DNA from: Polytrichum commune
Lineage: Eukaryota; Streptophyta; Polytrichopsida; Polytrichales; Polytrichaceae
Direction of reading: 5' to 3'
DNA length: 64,000 nucleotides
Assembly: GCA_950295325.1 (NCBI GenBank)
Contig: OX485806.1
Location: 3,846,001-3,910,000, forward strand
In this document: one piece after another, positions 32,529 to 45,435 of the stretch
Numbering within the stretch: position 1 is the first letter of the stretch
Layout: the number at the start of each line of letters is the position of its first letter
The notes under the pieces: model-generated
Databases searched by the model: none
The model's input: the letters and a program-made list of their open reading frames with translations, nothing else
What the model was told of the DNA's origin: nothing
Translations under genes and position numbers: made by a program

Positions 32529-33437
32529 TGTAGTAACAAATTACTCGATTGTTGTCGACATGCCATTCACCTTCTTGGATCCTTTTTGGTTGTCTTCATG
32601 TTGAGTCCTTTCCCGCAGTCTCCATGTTCGGGATTCCGAAATGCATCTAACAACTACAAGGACTCCTGCATTTCCATAACCTGCTCCAGGAAACTACTTC
32701 ATTCCCACACCCAAATTCTAAGAGCTCTCAAAGAGGTGCACTGCTTGGGAATGGTGCACTCTCTTCAATTTCAATATATACTTAAAAATTTCTACCAAGC
32801 TACAAGCTCTCGTCTCATTCAACGTAGCATTTCCACCACCTCAGTCCCTTCACACACATAGACATCTGTAACTCCTCTACAAGCAGTGTATAAGCCTTCC
32901 CATTCTGGCATCCGACACAGGCAAAGCAAGACCTAATGGAGACAGAAAACACAAGACTACCAATATTTACGACCCGAAGAGACAGAGCCCTTGGCAAGAT
33001 TGAGCAGACGCAGTCTGCATATCTCTTTTCAAAAGCTTTTTTGCTCTGCTTCAACCATAACTCAAATATGACATGATGTGGTTAAAACGCTGGCTCCTGC
33101 AATTTCATTATGCTGGCAAGCACCGAACTCAAATTCCACGCATTAGTGAAAGCGTTTTCAAGGGCACAGGCACAAGAGCAGTTCATCATGAGTGGTGGAG
33201 GGAGTCTTCGAGATCATACACAATTCTGTACTATAAAGTGAACACATGTTCAGGGGCTTCCTTTCATATACCTCAGAATCTTCCAAAGCTTCAGATGTGT
33301 TAATACCTTTAAGGCAGAAATAAATGCCTCTGCTTTGAAAATTAGGGGACAAAAGTTTAGTCGGTGCAGTACTGCTGCAGTTCTATCATGTACAATAAAA
33401 GAATCAAATTGGAAAAAAGTGAAAATTTGTGTGTAAA
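32529..33437. other. Gene-free stretch, presumed VPS35 3' UTR side
   Basis: Between the Pelota fragment and the VPS35 stop. It should include the VPS35 3' UTR and polyadenylation region, but I could not fix an end. No other coding motif recognised. Confidence 0.5.
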
Positions 33438-36400
33438 CTATGGCACTTGGATGCCTGAGTACCTATCCGAAGAAATGCCACCCTTGTGTCTTTGAAACTG
33501 TATATACCTCAATGAGTTGGCCAGATATGCAGACACTTCAGGGTTTTGTGTGGAGGGCTCGCTTTGAGTTTGTGTGTTGATGAGATCAATAAGCCCCTGA
33601 ATAATTGCTGATGTAACTTGGGGAATTGCTTTCTCGAAGAAGTAGAGATATCTGAGGCATATTAGCAGCCCAACAGACTTCAGCATACTGTAGATATGTA
33701 AAAACCAGCAATAGCAATGAACAATATCGTGACTATTAGACACAATTTGAACGTTTACAAGATGAGATGCATCAAATCACGACTTGCAATTTGTCCCGAA
33801 AGATATTACTCCATAATGTGTATGCTGAACTTACTTGTTTAAAATTTCAACAAACAGGGTCACTGGACCATTGGTACCCCTGGTAGCACTGGACATTTGT
33901 TGGACTGCATTTGCAATTCGCAAGGCACGTTTTAAGCACAAAAGAACTCTGCCATGAAGAAACTTCATCAGAATCTCATTTTAGTGAAAAAAAATGTCAA
34001 AGTCAATCTGGAGGTAATGTGAATGTGACTAGCAGGATTCAGCTTGATGCTTCAAATGTACTGAGCAGACAAATGTTTTTCGCAGAACAGACGAGAGATA
34101 GTGGCAGATTTTATGGATGGCACACCTTTCACCATCCCTTACACCACCTGCATCCTCAACCCAAAACAAATGTGAGCAGGAAAGTACTGCCCTGCATTGA
34201 TCAGGTTTCTTCAGAAGCTTTGCTGCATACTGCACCCAGATCAACTCGTCAATTAGCTTCCTAGCCCACAGTTAGAAATAGTGCAGTTACCTTCCGGTGC
34301 ACAGACCAATTGCGAGAAAGAAATGAACAAGACTAAGAGTAACCAGAAAGCTAGCAGAAAAGTTCTACAAAGGAAGTGAATATTACCAAGTACTCCAGCA
34401 ACACAGGAATCTATAAGAAACATGTCTCTCAACAACGCCCCCAGGTGAACTGAAAAATGGAACAGACTCGATATTTTCCCCGCAAACCTATGAAATACTA
34501 AAGCTGTACTCTTCAAAATAAGTATGTACTATCAGAGAAGACACGACCAATTTCCACTCGTCTTTACTTCCCAACAGCTTAGTTACACCGAACAGGTGTG
34601 AAAGGAAATTAGAAAACAAAATACCCCTGTGGCCTTGTGGGTCAGGGTATCTCTATTGTCAACACTGAATACTCGTATTCTTTGTAACGTGCCAATGATA
34701 ATGTGAAGAGCAGTGACTTGAGCCCTTGAGTCCTGTGATTTCACACCCTGCCACAGTCAATTCTAAAACCTGAGAGCTCTCCTCTCTGTCACAGCATCTT
34801 AATGAATGCTAAAATGCAGAACACATCAAAGCACCTGGCTCAAGGTAGGGAAGCCGTGTCCCTAGAAAATTAAGATAATGTGACAAAACCCGATATAAAA
34901 TGTTCCTACACCATTGGACATCTTCGGTTTATGTATATTACTATATTTCCTGATGCAAAATGTGTCCCATTCAGACCACTTGTTTCATTGCACAATTTAT
35001 TGTCTTTAAACTTCGCCTATTCATCCCACCTATTAATATGTTATCCGTACACGTAGCAATACACATTATTGCCGCTGAATAGTCAGGTTACTTACAACAA
35101 TCTCCTCTTCGTAGAGCACAAATGCCTGTGTGAAAAACTCGTAAGCCACAGGCTCCAAGCCACAGTCACCAGCAGCCTGCCACAATATCGTATTCATCAA
35201 CCAATGTAGTCTCCATCAAGATGTTCAAGAGATATGACCAAAATTTCTTATGGAAGAACATAACAACGATTTTGTATAGTCTTCACAAAACACATGTGCA
35301 GCCACTTGTCAAGTAGAGCATTATCACAAGAGTAACAGAGCAATAGACCTTACCTCCGCACATTGTAGGTACAGTTTTAATGAAAGTTCTGTTGCAGGCA
35401 CCATTGCAAGAGCCTCTACTGTCTGGAGCAGACCAAAAACAACATTAGTTTGATCTGGAACTGCAATAACTCAAGAAATATACAAGAAATTTACCATGGG
35501 ACTTTGAATCCATTTTAATACTCACCTGATACAAAAATTGGAAGACCACCTTAATTGACACGGAACCAGGTACAGAGCTACCCACTAACTCCAGCTCCTG
35601 CAAGCTGCGCACTAGCTGCATCCATCAAGAAAATTGATGTTTATGTGCAGTGGTATACTTTACATCATTGAAGATAGTTACAACATCAATACTATTCCAC
35701 CAATTTGTAGGCTTTAGATGTAATTAATGCTAGACATTCTCAGAAAATCAACAAATGAGGAATTGAATTTTAAGAGAAGAGGCTGCAATAGAAGGGCCCA
35801 TTGGGTTTCGTAAACACCTTGAGAGCAGAGATAATGAGGGGTGGCAGAGTGAATTGCATCCGCCTAGGACCTCCATGACTCAAATGTTTCCTTACTATGA
35901 TCAAGATCTGTAGGGCATGAACAAAATGTCTGCACATGAATCGACTAGTATACAGAAGCTTAATACAACTGTTTACTGCACATATTTGATTCTTAGGAAT
36001 TATACTTCTTGCTAATTATCTCGTGAATATTATGACTCTCTTGAATTATGTCCAGGAATTTTGGACATAGACTGTAATTTAAAATACTCAATGCCAATTT
36101 GTGTCTGCTTTCTTTTGCCAAGTCTGACAGGTTTATTAGATATTTTGAACAGACGACACCTCGACAATAGACATTCTTTCACAAGTTAATTCAGTTAGCA
36201 CCGTATAGTAATATTTGTATCATATTAGGCAACTGTAAAATTCCAAATGTGCAATGCAATACCTACTACATAGCTGTTGGAATGAAGTATTATGTAATCA
36301 ACATGTCTCACCTAGAATACAGCTGCTCACAGGTAAGATATGACCAATATTGGACAGAGTTCAATTTGAAGCCAAAGGGTCTTACCTGAAACATCTGCTC

Positions 36401-39400
36401 CACATCTTTGTTTATCAACATATGCACCAGCTGGGCCATCAGAGTTTGTTCCTCCCTAAAATCCTCTTCAGCTACCTGCCATTCAAGAGGAGTTACTGAG
36501 GACTTGAACATGGCTTGGGCGATTTCCCTGAGTATATTTTGATTTTCCTGCACGATTAATCTCAAAAGCCAGCATGTCAATGAAGGCTATTGCAGTTTCT
36601 TTTAAAACAATTAAATTTCATACAATATGAAGTTCTAAAATTACACCCAAAGTGATGGGAGTTCCAGAAGGATCAAGAATCATTTGCTAAGTTTGCAACT
36701 ATAGGTGCTTACATCATCGAATTCCCCATCTCTGTCTTGAATAAGCTCTGTCAAAAGTTTCAACAGCGCCTCAACCTAAAATAGAGAAAAACTGATTAAT
36801 CAGGAATCCAGCACAGGGCCCATCATCATGTAGACATCAAGAGAATACAGAAATCTACAATACTCTGGATTAAAAGGGTATGGCTGCATGACATTTCTGA
36901 TAATTACTGGCAACTGCTTGAAGATTTCAAACCCCACCGAGGTACTGTGCATACCTCACTTACCACATTGACGGATTATCAAGCAGATTTTAAGCTGTGA
37001 CTAGTGAGAAACTAAGAAATTCCAAGACCTCAGAAGACTCCGGACACTACAAATGATAACAATAAGACAGATTCAGTGGGCACTATGATCTGCAAATCAA
37101 CTACAATTACAGAATTATGATTACTTTCAAATCAACTCCAAGACATCCATGAGTCTATGAGTATGGCACCTTATCAGGAGCTGTAATCAAAGTGTAATTG
37201 GAGAGCACAGATTGAATCAGGACCACCGCCATGCTTCTGTTCATGCTGTAGTCCAGATGCTCCATTAGAGTGGCATAATTGCTCAGCTTCAGAACAACTA
37301 CCACATCCTTATACTTTTCTAATGGCGCACTTAAGAGTGCCACAAGCTGTTTTGCTGCTTTGCTATCTTTCACTCTGCCCTTTCCATCAAATATTCTAAC
37401 ACATGATTCCTGCCCACACATCAGAAAGTTATGAGAATGTCTTGCGATACTTCACTCTCTTTTCTATCCAGAAGTCTACACATCAAGCACTTAAAACCAA
37501 AGCTTTCATATATTTTTGCTCAACCTTTGTGAACTTTAATTTCTGCAATTCCGTCAGTTTGAGATAGTGGCCATTCCTAATACATCAAGATGGTGCGATC
37601 CAAATGTACATCAACAAACGTTGATTTGTGGCAGTGGGCAGGCAATATGGCAGAATCACAATGTTACAATTCCAGTGCATTGCAAATTGGTCTAGTAAAC
37701 GTACCAAAACTTGGTCTACATAGTCAAGCCGTTCGCTATGGACTCGCAAAACAAAGGAGAGAAGAGCCACATGAAGACCGATGGCACTTTCCAACATTAT
37801 ATCTGGTTGTGCATCGAGGATCTGGCAACCAATCCAAAAAGAATGTGCTTTTATTGGACATTAATCCTTTTCTGTTGAGAGCTACCATGAATCCTAGAAA
37901 GGGAATAGCCTGTGATGAATTCCATAAACATAGAAATTTGAGTTGAAGCACCTACCTTAATGACAGCATTACTGAACTTCGAAAATGCTTCCACATCATG
38001 AAATTCAGGTACTACCTGCAACCCATCTCTTCCTGTATAATCAACATAATGTTTTTGCTTTGTACTTGCTAGAGGTCATTGGTCCCAGAAGTGTCAAGAA
38101 AATTATTGATCCAGACAACAATAAATGCCTGATACTACTTATGAATAATAATCGTTACTAAGTGCACAATAATAGCCTGTGAGCTGAATAATGATTTCCC
38201 CCTAGCCTAGTCATAATTCAATTAAAGGACTCAAAGTGTAATCTGCAGAAAGATACTCTATCCAACCTTTTAGTTAAGTCCACCGTACAGAAGACCTTGA
38301 AAAGAGAAATATGAGATGTTTAGCAATGGAGAATATACCCAAATAAGGCACTTTCTAACTCAAGTCGACACATATGGTTATCATACCTCATCTGCTGAAG
38401 CTGCATACCTAGAAAGGCGCTCCAATAACTGTGACATCACAGTCTTTACATCTACAGTTGGCTGCAAGTGCACCAAAGGATATCAGCTTCACTAAGCACT
38501 TTTGATGGTGCAAATTCAGTCGAGATGACAGAGACTTAGGGACGGGGGGATGAGTAGAGTTGACCTGCAATTGAGGGCAAGCACTGAGAAGTGTTTCCAA
38601 TGTTTGCAAATGAAATTCATCCGGGAAGACCTGGATGACGCAGTCCATCAAATAGGACTGAGCAATCTCATCCTTGCAGTTTACAATCTGAGCACAAGCA
38701 ACTGACCAATATTCAGAGAGCACCACATTTTCTATCGGTAACATGTGCAGAAGGTGAGTGCATTATCTTTTGGCCTTCACAACAATCATATTAAGCCAGA
38801 GCCATCACATGACAGGAAATATCAGTAACACTCAAGTTCATATCTGAATATCTCATGCTCAAACCAATTGAACAAGCCCTTCTCTGCAAAACATTTAGTC
38901 AATTATGGATAGAAACATGGAACAGGTCTTATAAGTGGCTGCATCCTAGGTCTGCTGTGAACGGCATGGCCACAAGTCTGTCTGCTTGTTGATTCCACAA
39001 ATCCCTGTGGCATAACACCTTCCAACAGTAAGCTCACATGTCCACAGCACTGGAACGTACATCCATAAAGGAATTACCTCAGTTGCCTCACCTGCTCAAG
39101 CACACGGGGAAGAACCACCTCCTTATACATTTCCAAGTCCACACCATCGAGTTGGCCTAAGACGTGAAGGTTTTTTCCCACCTATTATACACATTCACTA
39201 AATGGTGATAATCCTGTAAGTCATGCCTACATTACAATTGCAGTGAGAAGCTCCACACCAAATTTTCAGATTCAAATTGAAACCTATGCTCAGTATGAGT
39301 GCTTAACACAAAAGCTATGTAGAGCTGCTTTAGAAGACTGACCAAGTCACGAAGTTCACTCCGTTCTTTCTCCCGTTTCTTCTTCTCCTCCTGTGGTCCC

Positions 39401-42254
39401 TGCATGATGTGGATGATGGACACTTACTATGATGAGTTTATGATGATTTCTAGGCTCTCTTCCACTCATTGTCAATTGCTACGTGACAGTATAGAGATAA
39501 ACTATCCTGCCTTCAACAGTTTATACCTGGTGCTGCATCCGCACCCAAAGTTTGTTCATCTCTGTGAAATTTTGAAGTACAAATTCCACAGCATCCATCA
39601 CATTGCCCCCTTCCCTGCAAGATGAATCGTCATGTATCCTTGTGAGAGACTTTACTTTAATCAGTAAGCATCAAAGCACTGATAGTTGAGTAAAATTGGC
39701 TGTACCCTTCATATGGAGAACCAACATCTGGTAGCTTGTCCCGGCTTATTTGAGTTAGATAGCTACGCAGAAATAGACCCCGGACTGGATGTTGGACACC
39801 TCGACTCATCTCCACCAAATCCTTCAGCACGTCCTTGGATGGTGCTTCCATTGACTTTATATAAACTGACCCAACTGTACATAGCAGATACCTGCAATCT
39901 CCCACAACACCATATTAAGCTAATTTCGTGATTACTTTCTATAATGTGATGATACATATTTCGAGTTTAAACAAATCACATTGAGATAGCTGAAGATGGT
40001 TAGATTTTGTACTTCACGAGATACATGACTAACAGGCAAGGAAAATCACGCCGAAATAACCATCTTATTTAACATAGACTATAAAGCCACGAATTTTAAC
40101 TCACATCCGAGGGAGTATGTTCCCAGCGTGCTGGACAAGCTCGTACAAATCTGCACTTGCACGACCTCGCTTGGTTTCCCAGGTAAAGAAAACCTCCAGT
40201 AGCCGCAACTCATCGAACGTTCTCATGTCTGTATTGATCGTCAAGGTGCACGTACTAGTGCTTCACAAATTCTAACCCCAAGCTGGCATCATCCAGTATG
40301 TAGAGCTCATCAATGCTCCATGCAAATCAAGATTCAAATGCAACTAATTAGCTGGCATCTTCCACATGGAATGAATTAGCAGGAGTCAAAAAGCAGGAGA
40401 TAACACAGTCCACACTTGACAGAGTGAAAGTCCACTTCTCAATTTTGATTATGCCATATTAAGGAGGATACAAAGCTGATAGTATTTCTGTGGAGATAAC
40501 CTGGACGTTCTGAGCTCGGACAGCATTTCCGCAGAATACTTGAGAGCTTCTCGTAAATTATTAGCATCCTGCACGAGTACATAGAACATCAATTCTAATT
40601 CACTTGTGATTGTTTCACTGTCCCTCTCTCAAGAAGAGCAGCAAATATATGCGATATGATCCAACGTATATACCACATGGTGCCCTGCCTTATGCACATG
40701 ACTATCATAATCTCCTTCATGCAATAGGGGTGCAACCACATGGTGCCCTGCCTTATGCACATGACTATCATAATCTTCTTCATGCAATAGGGGTGTAATG
40801 CTGGCCTTCTCACACTACTAAGTACACGTGACACGACCATATCCTTGATGGCACAATGTCTGAAGGAAAGATACAGATTCACATGACTACAAAGAAAATA
40901 AATCTTAAAACCTAAACAGTTCTTTTTGAAACCAAGCCATGCCCGATTGAACATAAGACCATTCTCTGATCGGCACAAATAATGGACAGATTCTGTATCC
41001 TGACAACGCATTCCTTCACGTAGGAGTCAACGTTCAAGCAATCGAACAGTTGATAGAGATGATAGACTGGGAGCGATAGTATTCAAGAATCTCACATGGC
41101 AAGATCCTTGTTTCATAATGATCCATGAAATTGTGGTACAATAAATCATGCAACAGCAAAGCCGTCTTAGGGAGAGTTAAGCAAAACGAGCTACCGCATC
41201 AATGACTGATTGAAAGTGCGATCAATCTCATCAAAGCTGTATATAGGCTCTTATTACTTAAGTCACTTCGCAAAAAGCGCAGAATCAATCGACTGATGAA
41301 TCTAAATCAATTGATGAAGATGCGAGACTCTGAGCGATTAAACGCCATAGTGTTCAAGAATCTCAAATTAAACGATAGTGACCGACGTACTTGTGGTACA
41401 ACAATTCATGCAGCAGCAAAGCATTTCAGGAAGAATTAAGCAAACAAGCTGCCGCATTATTCACTGAACGAATGTTTAATCAACCTCAAACACCAATTGA
41501 AGCTGCATGTAGGCTGCAATCGAATCTTATTAAGTAACTCAATTTAAAATTAGCGCAAAATGAATCGACTGACGAAGATGCAAGTTTGTAAGCGATAGTG
41601 TTCAAGAAGCTTAAATTGCACGACGCTTTCTTTAAAATGATCGACGTAATTGTGGTACACTAATTCATGCAAACATGATAGCTAATCCAGGGAGAGTTCA
41701 GTGATTGAGCTACCGCATTAATCACGAAAACAAATGTTCAATGGATCTCCATTATCAATTGAAGCTGCGTAGAGGCTGTAATCGAATCTTATTACGTAAT
41801 TCAACTCAATATCAACCCAAAATCAATCGCGTGATGAATCAACATCAATTGGTGAAGATGCGAGACTGTGAGCGGTAGTGATCAAGAAGCTCAAATTTCG
41901 CGATCCTTTCGTCACAATGGTCGATTTTATTGTGATGCAATAAATTATGCAGCAGCAAAGATTCCAGCGAGAACTGAGGAAACGAGCTACCGCATTAATG
42001 ACTGATCCGAATGTTCAAAAATTCTCAACTATCAATCGAAGCTGCATATAGGCTGTTATCGAATCTTAGTACGTAATTCATCTCGACATTGACGCAAAAG
42101 CAGTCGACACAAGTGCACTAACCAGAGCGCGATGCATGTAGAAAGCGTTTTGTTGCACAAGAGCTATGGCTTCCGCCAGCCATTTCGCCTGCTCCTCTGG
42201 TCCCCCGCTCGCTGCAACATCCTGGATCGCTCCCTTCCTCGCCCCTTGCTGCAT
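33438..42254 (-). CDS. VPS35: VPS35, retromer core subunit
   Basis: Backbone of the retromer cargo-recognition trimer (VPS26-VPS29-VPS35), which recycles sorting receptors from endosomes. I can place 22 GT-AG exons in continuous frame, 827 residues: 42254-42123, 40568-40472, 40228-40105, 39891-39706, 39614-39527, 39399-39343, 39181-39092, 38687-38565, 38461-38387, 38015-37956, 37821-37705, 37409-37170, 36775-36713, 36547-36386, 35907-35818, 35615-35526, 35422-35354, 35176-35096, 34732-34625, 34229-34126, 33948-33835, 33651-33438. Diagnostic stretches include [10 protein letters not shown], the VPS26-binding P-R-M-Y-L (usually P-R-L-Y-L), [43 protein letters not shown] and the C-terminal Y-L-Y-F-F-E-K. 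It is longer than plant relatives (about 790) mainly through the N-terminus and about 20 residues around exon 14. An in-frame ATG at 42344 would add 30 residues. Intron 1 holds a tandem array. Confidence 0.97.
40672..40797. repeat. 63-bp tandem duplication in VPS35 intron 2
   Basis: Two nearly identical 63-bp units, beginning ACCACATGGTGCCCTGCC at 40672 and 40735 and ending CATGCAATAGGGGTG. They differ at only a few bases, so the duplication is recent. It lies between VPS35 exons 2 and 3. Confidence 0.9.
41061..42103. repeat. Four ~260-bp degenerate tandem repeats in VPS35 intron 1
   Basis: The landmark CATGCARCAGCAAAG or a variant recurs near 41147, 41407, 41667 and 41949, followed each time by GAGCTACCGCATTAATSACTG, GTTCAATSAATCTC, GAAGCTGCATATAGGCTGTAATCGAATCTTATTA and GATGAAGATGCGAGACT. 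The array fills most of the 1.55-kb first intron. Confidence 0.85.
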
Positions 42255-42780
42255 CTTCGCTCTCCGCCTCTTCGTCCAGCCGCGCAGCAACCAACTTCTC
42301 GACGGACTCACGCCTTGATCAATTGCGACCCCGTCAAAACTCATAAAGAAGCAACTGAATTGCAGGTTGTAGAATCGAGTCCTTCGTGTGCGAAATTGGC
42401 AGTTCGTCACCGCCGACTGTGTGGAGAAAAGTGCAGAGCGGTTGCAAGAATGTTAGCCGAAGGGGATGCAGGGGAGGTCGCCATAGCCAGGAGACGACAT
42501 GGCCATGGCTGCGAAGCTTTTGACCATTTCGCAAGGCACCATAGCCCATGGTCTTGCGCTTCAAGTTTCTTTGACAATTACGTACAGAGTCCAACCATAA
42601 TTCAAGATCTTGCCTCCGGGTTGATATGGTAAATCTACCTATATATAGATTATTGCATGCAAGTTGGAGATCCATGATTGTGGTAATGAATCATGATTGG
42701 CAACTAAATGACTCATTTACTTGGTGTGTTTCCTTTTTCCCGGTGGTGTTTCAAGGTGAAGGGAATTTTTTACATACAAG
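42255..42780. promoter_or_regulatory. Presumed VPS35 promoter and 5' leader
   Basis: Upstream flank of the minus-strand VPS35 gene, inferred from position only. A plus-strand open frame at 42132-42632 runs antisense over exon 1 and shows no protein motif. I could not identify a TATA box or leader intron with confidence. Confidence 0.35.
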
Positions 42781-43040
42781 AGTACACTAAATAGTCTTAC
42801 TAGTGTGGGTGGAAACAATTAGTGTGGGCCACACTAATCTCTAGTCAAGGTAGAATTACTGTGGGTCCAAGATCCAAGGTCAACACTTTACATTAAAAAA
42901 TTTAAAAAAAATAGTCACCTTTCATCAAAAGTAGTACAAATAATCACCTACATTAATCATCATAATGAGAATTAAAATGTGTTCCAAAAACTTATTGTGG
43001 CCCACACTAATAGGTGAGTAATAGGACTATTTGGTGTACC
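42781..43040. mobile_element. Inverted-repeat element, family B, copy 1 (MITE-like)
   Basis: A 260-bp non-coding element with ends AGTACACTAAATAGTC and GACTATTTGGTGTACC, a near-perfect terminal inverted repeat. Just inside each end is CTAGTGTGGG or CCCACACTAATAG, so the inverted arms extend about 40 bp. A central GTGTGGGCCACACTAAT palindrome is also present. No target duplication is obvious. Confidence 0.78.
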
Positions 43041-44407
43041 TCTCATTCCTCACATTAAAAACTTGACCCAAAGTTTTTAACCAAATAGCATCCACACACA
43101 CACACCAAGTTTATGGCTGGTTCATTTCAATTACACCAATTGACCTATTAGAGTGGGTTATCATTTGGAGTTACACCTTGTTGTAGGTTTATAATGAAAA
43201 TACTATTGTTTAATGTTTCACATGTTGTATTGGATAAATGCAAAGAGGGAATGCTTGTATGTGATTAATCCCTCTTGTTCTCAAGTTAATCAGATTTGGG
43301 ATTTAAGTTATACGTTTCTAGTTTATAAGATGATATAAGTGTACAAAGTATGTGAGGGCGAACACTTAGAAACATGATTTGTCAAAGCATATGGTCCAAT
43401 TAAAGCTCCGGAGGAAAATGTTAGAAAACATGTAGGGTTAACAAAGAGTCCACTCACAATACATTCATCAATGCAAACCGTACATGTTTGTAACTTAGTT
43501 AGCTTTATGTGGTGTAGGGAGCTCTCATATGATTTTAATATGTGCATGGGAGTTCAAGTGCATAAGACTATTCAATCGAGTTTTTAGACTTCCGTGGGAC
43601 CAACATATTCCAAGTAGAATCCGAACAAATCAGCGAATATGCCTAGTTACTCCATATTCAATTTGGAATAACTATGTAAAGCACAATTGGTCCTAGCAAT
43701 AGCCAGAAGTACCATATCCCATGTGGCAACAAACCCAATGAGAGCCCTAGATTTATGTTCCTACAGCATATATATAACAATAGGGTCAATAATTTGACTG
43801 AAAATAATTTTATCTTATATAATCAATCTTATGTACATAATACCCCCCAATACATACCCTCTAATGCACATGTACACCACAAAACATACTAAGTACCCGA
43901 CCCAAGGGGTTGGACATCATGGAATTTTTCTCCCAATGCAATAAAAAAATCTAATTGAATTAAGGATATGTCATGGAAACGGGATACATTTGACCTATAT
44001 GATGGAAGTTTTGGTTGAATTTTTCTTACCATTTTAAAAACATATATCAAATCTCAACCCCTTCCAATCAGTGTCCAAATATTTAAAGAGATCATGGGTC
44101 AAATGACATTGATACATTATGGAGAGCCTTCTACAATAATGTTATAGTTCAATGCAAATTTTGTCAAGTCTGCCCTCAAAATGCATGTCCATTTCCGTTA
44201 AAAGTGATATTTCCCTTGCTTTGCTTCACAACTTCACATCAACCAACATAACATCACTCATTTAATGAGTTGTGTTCAGTTCAACTGCCTTGCCTTCCAA
44301 TCCAGTTTGAAGCACCGGGATTCCGGCATCCAGAGGCTTTATTCTCAAATCTAGTGTGGGCCCCATGAACACAGCTCATCGACTAAGTAATGTTGGTGAA
44401 AATAAAG
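43041..44407. other. Gene-free AT-rich stretch
   Basis: No coding motif recognised. It holds a short (CA)n run near 43094. Nothing else that I can support. Confidence 0.5.
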
Positions 44408-44642
44408 TACACTAAATATTGTAGTTAGTGTCACTTACTATTTGGAGTTACACAATGCTATATTTTTTGTATTATCAATGTATTGTTTTATCAAGTAAAT
44501 ATGTTAATGTTCAATAATGTTCAATAATGTCCAAATAACCAATTTGACCTTTATTGACGATAAAATGAGATATATAATATATATAGTTATAGCATTGCAT
44601 AATTCCAAACAATAAAGAACACCAAATACAATGTTTAGTGTA
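44408..44642. mobile_element. Inverted-repeat element, family B, copy 2
   Basis: About 235 bp with ends TACACTAAATATTGTA and TACAATGTTTAGTGTA (inverted, one or two mismatches). The outer sequence is close to the family B terminus TACACYAAATAGT. Non-coding; a (TA)n stretch lies in the middle. Confidence 0.62.
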
Positions 44643-45021
44643 GTGTGCCTTTCCAAGAAGGATGTTGTTTTCCGGCACCTACCATGGGGGGAGGAATGTG
44701 CATAGTAAATACCTGCCTCCATTAGGTTTGTTGGTTAATATTCACTTTGATTTAAGATTGTTGGATCAATTTTGGGTCTTTCATTCCCCGATTTAGTTGT
44801 TTAATTTGGATTTAAATAGTAAATTTTGGGCTCTACGTAACTAATACTTTAGTATGAACGGACCAAGTCCTAGTTCAAAATAACAACTTGCTTAAACTAT
44901 ATCATAAAATCCTCCAGTATTCTATGCACCTCGAGCTATGCACATATGATTGTGATAATAGTATTATCAATATTTTGGTTACATTATGAATATTAGAATT
45001 GAAGAGGTTTTTAAACGAACA
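44643..45021. other. Gene-free AT-rich stretch
   Basis: No gene, RNA or clear repeat recognised between family B copy 2 and family A copy 5. Confidence 0.5.
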
Positions 45022-45435
45022 CTTACTCTTAGGATATGAAACAAATGATTAGTGCAATGTGATTGGCATATTCAATTAGTGTCCATACTCATTGTCGTCA
45101 TGATATGTGGATGTCATATGAATATCTTATTCATTTTCAAAGTGAAAAAATTCTATCTCATCCCCCCGAATTCAACAAGGAGGAGAATAATAACACATAA
45201 GACGACTGGGATGCAAGGTTCTACAATGACAATGGAGAGTATGATGTTGCGGATGACAAAGAACCATAACCATATTCGCCACACCCCCCGCCGCCTTCCC
45301 CCCTGTCTCCCAATTATGCTGACTATGGAACCCATAATGGTTAACGGATTTTGAGTTAGATCCACAACTCACCCACGCGCCACTCAAATATAGTTGTGTA
45401 AGATATTAAGCAACAAAATTACGATCACTTACCTT
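45022..45435. mobile_element. Inverted-repeat element, family A, copy 5, rearranged
   Basis: Shares the family A order (CTTACTCTTAGGATATGAAAC, ATGAATATCTTATTCATTTTCAAAGTGAA, CCCAATTATGCTGACTATGGAACCCATAATGG, CCACTCAAATATAGTTGTGT, right end GATCACTTACCTTA). It is interrupted around 45165-45300 by unrelated sequence with CACACCCCCCGCCGCC. The left terminal repeat is not recognisable. Confidence 0.5.

Noticed and set aside
38016-38032. An alternative acceptor for VPS35 exon 10 at 38032
   Set aside because: It breaks the reading frame, whereas the acceptor before 38015 keeps the frame and the conserved V-E-A-F-S-K context.
42252-42410. An N-terminal extension of VPS35 starting at 42410
   Set aside because: The codon at 42410 is GTG, not ATG, and the extra residues do not resemble the VPS35 N-terminus. 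The ATG at 42344 remains a weaker option.
42132-42632. 166-codon plus-strand frame opposite VPS35 exon 1
   Set aside because: It is antisense to a clearly coding exon and has no domain. It is a shadow of the GC-rich exon.
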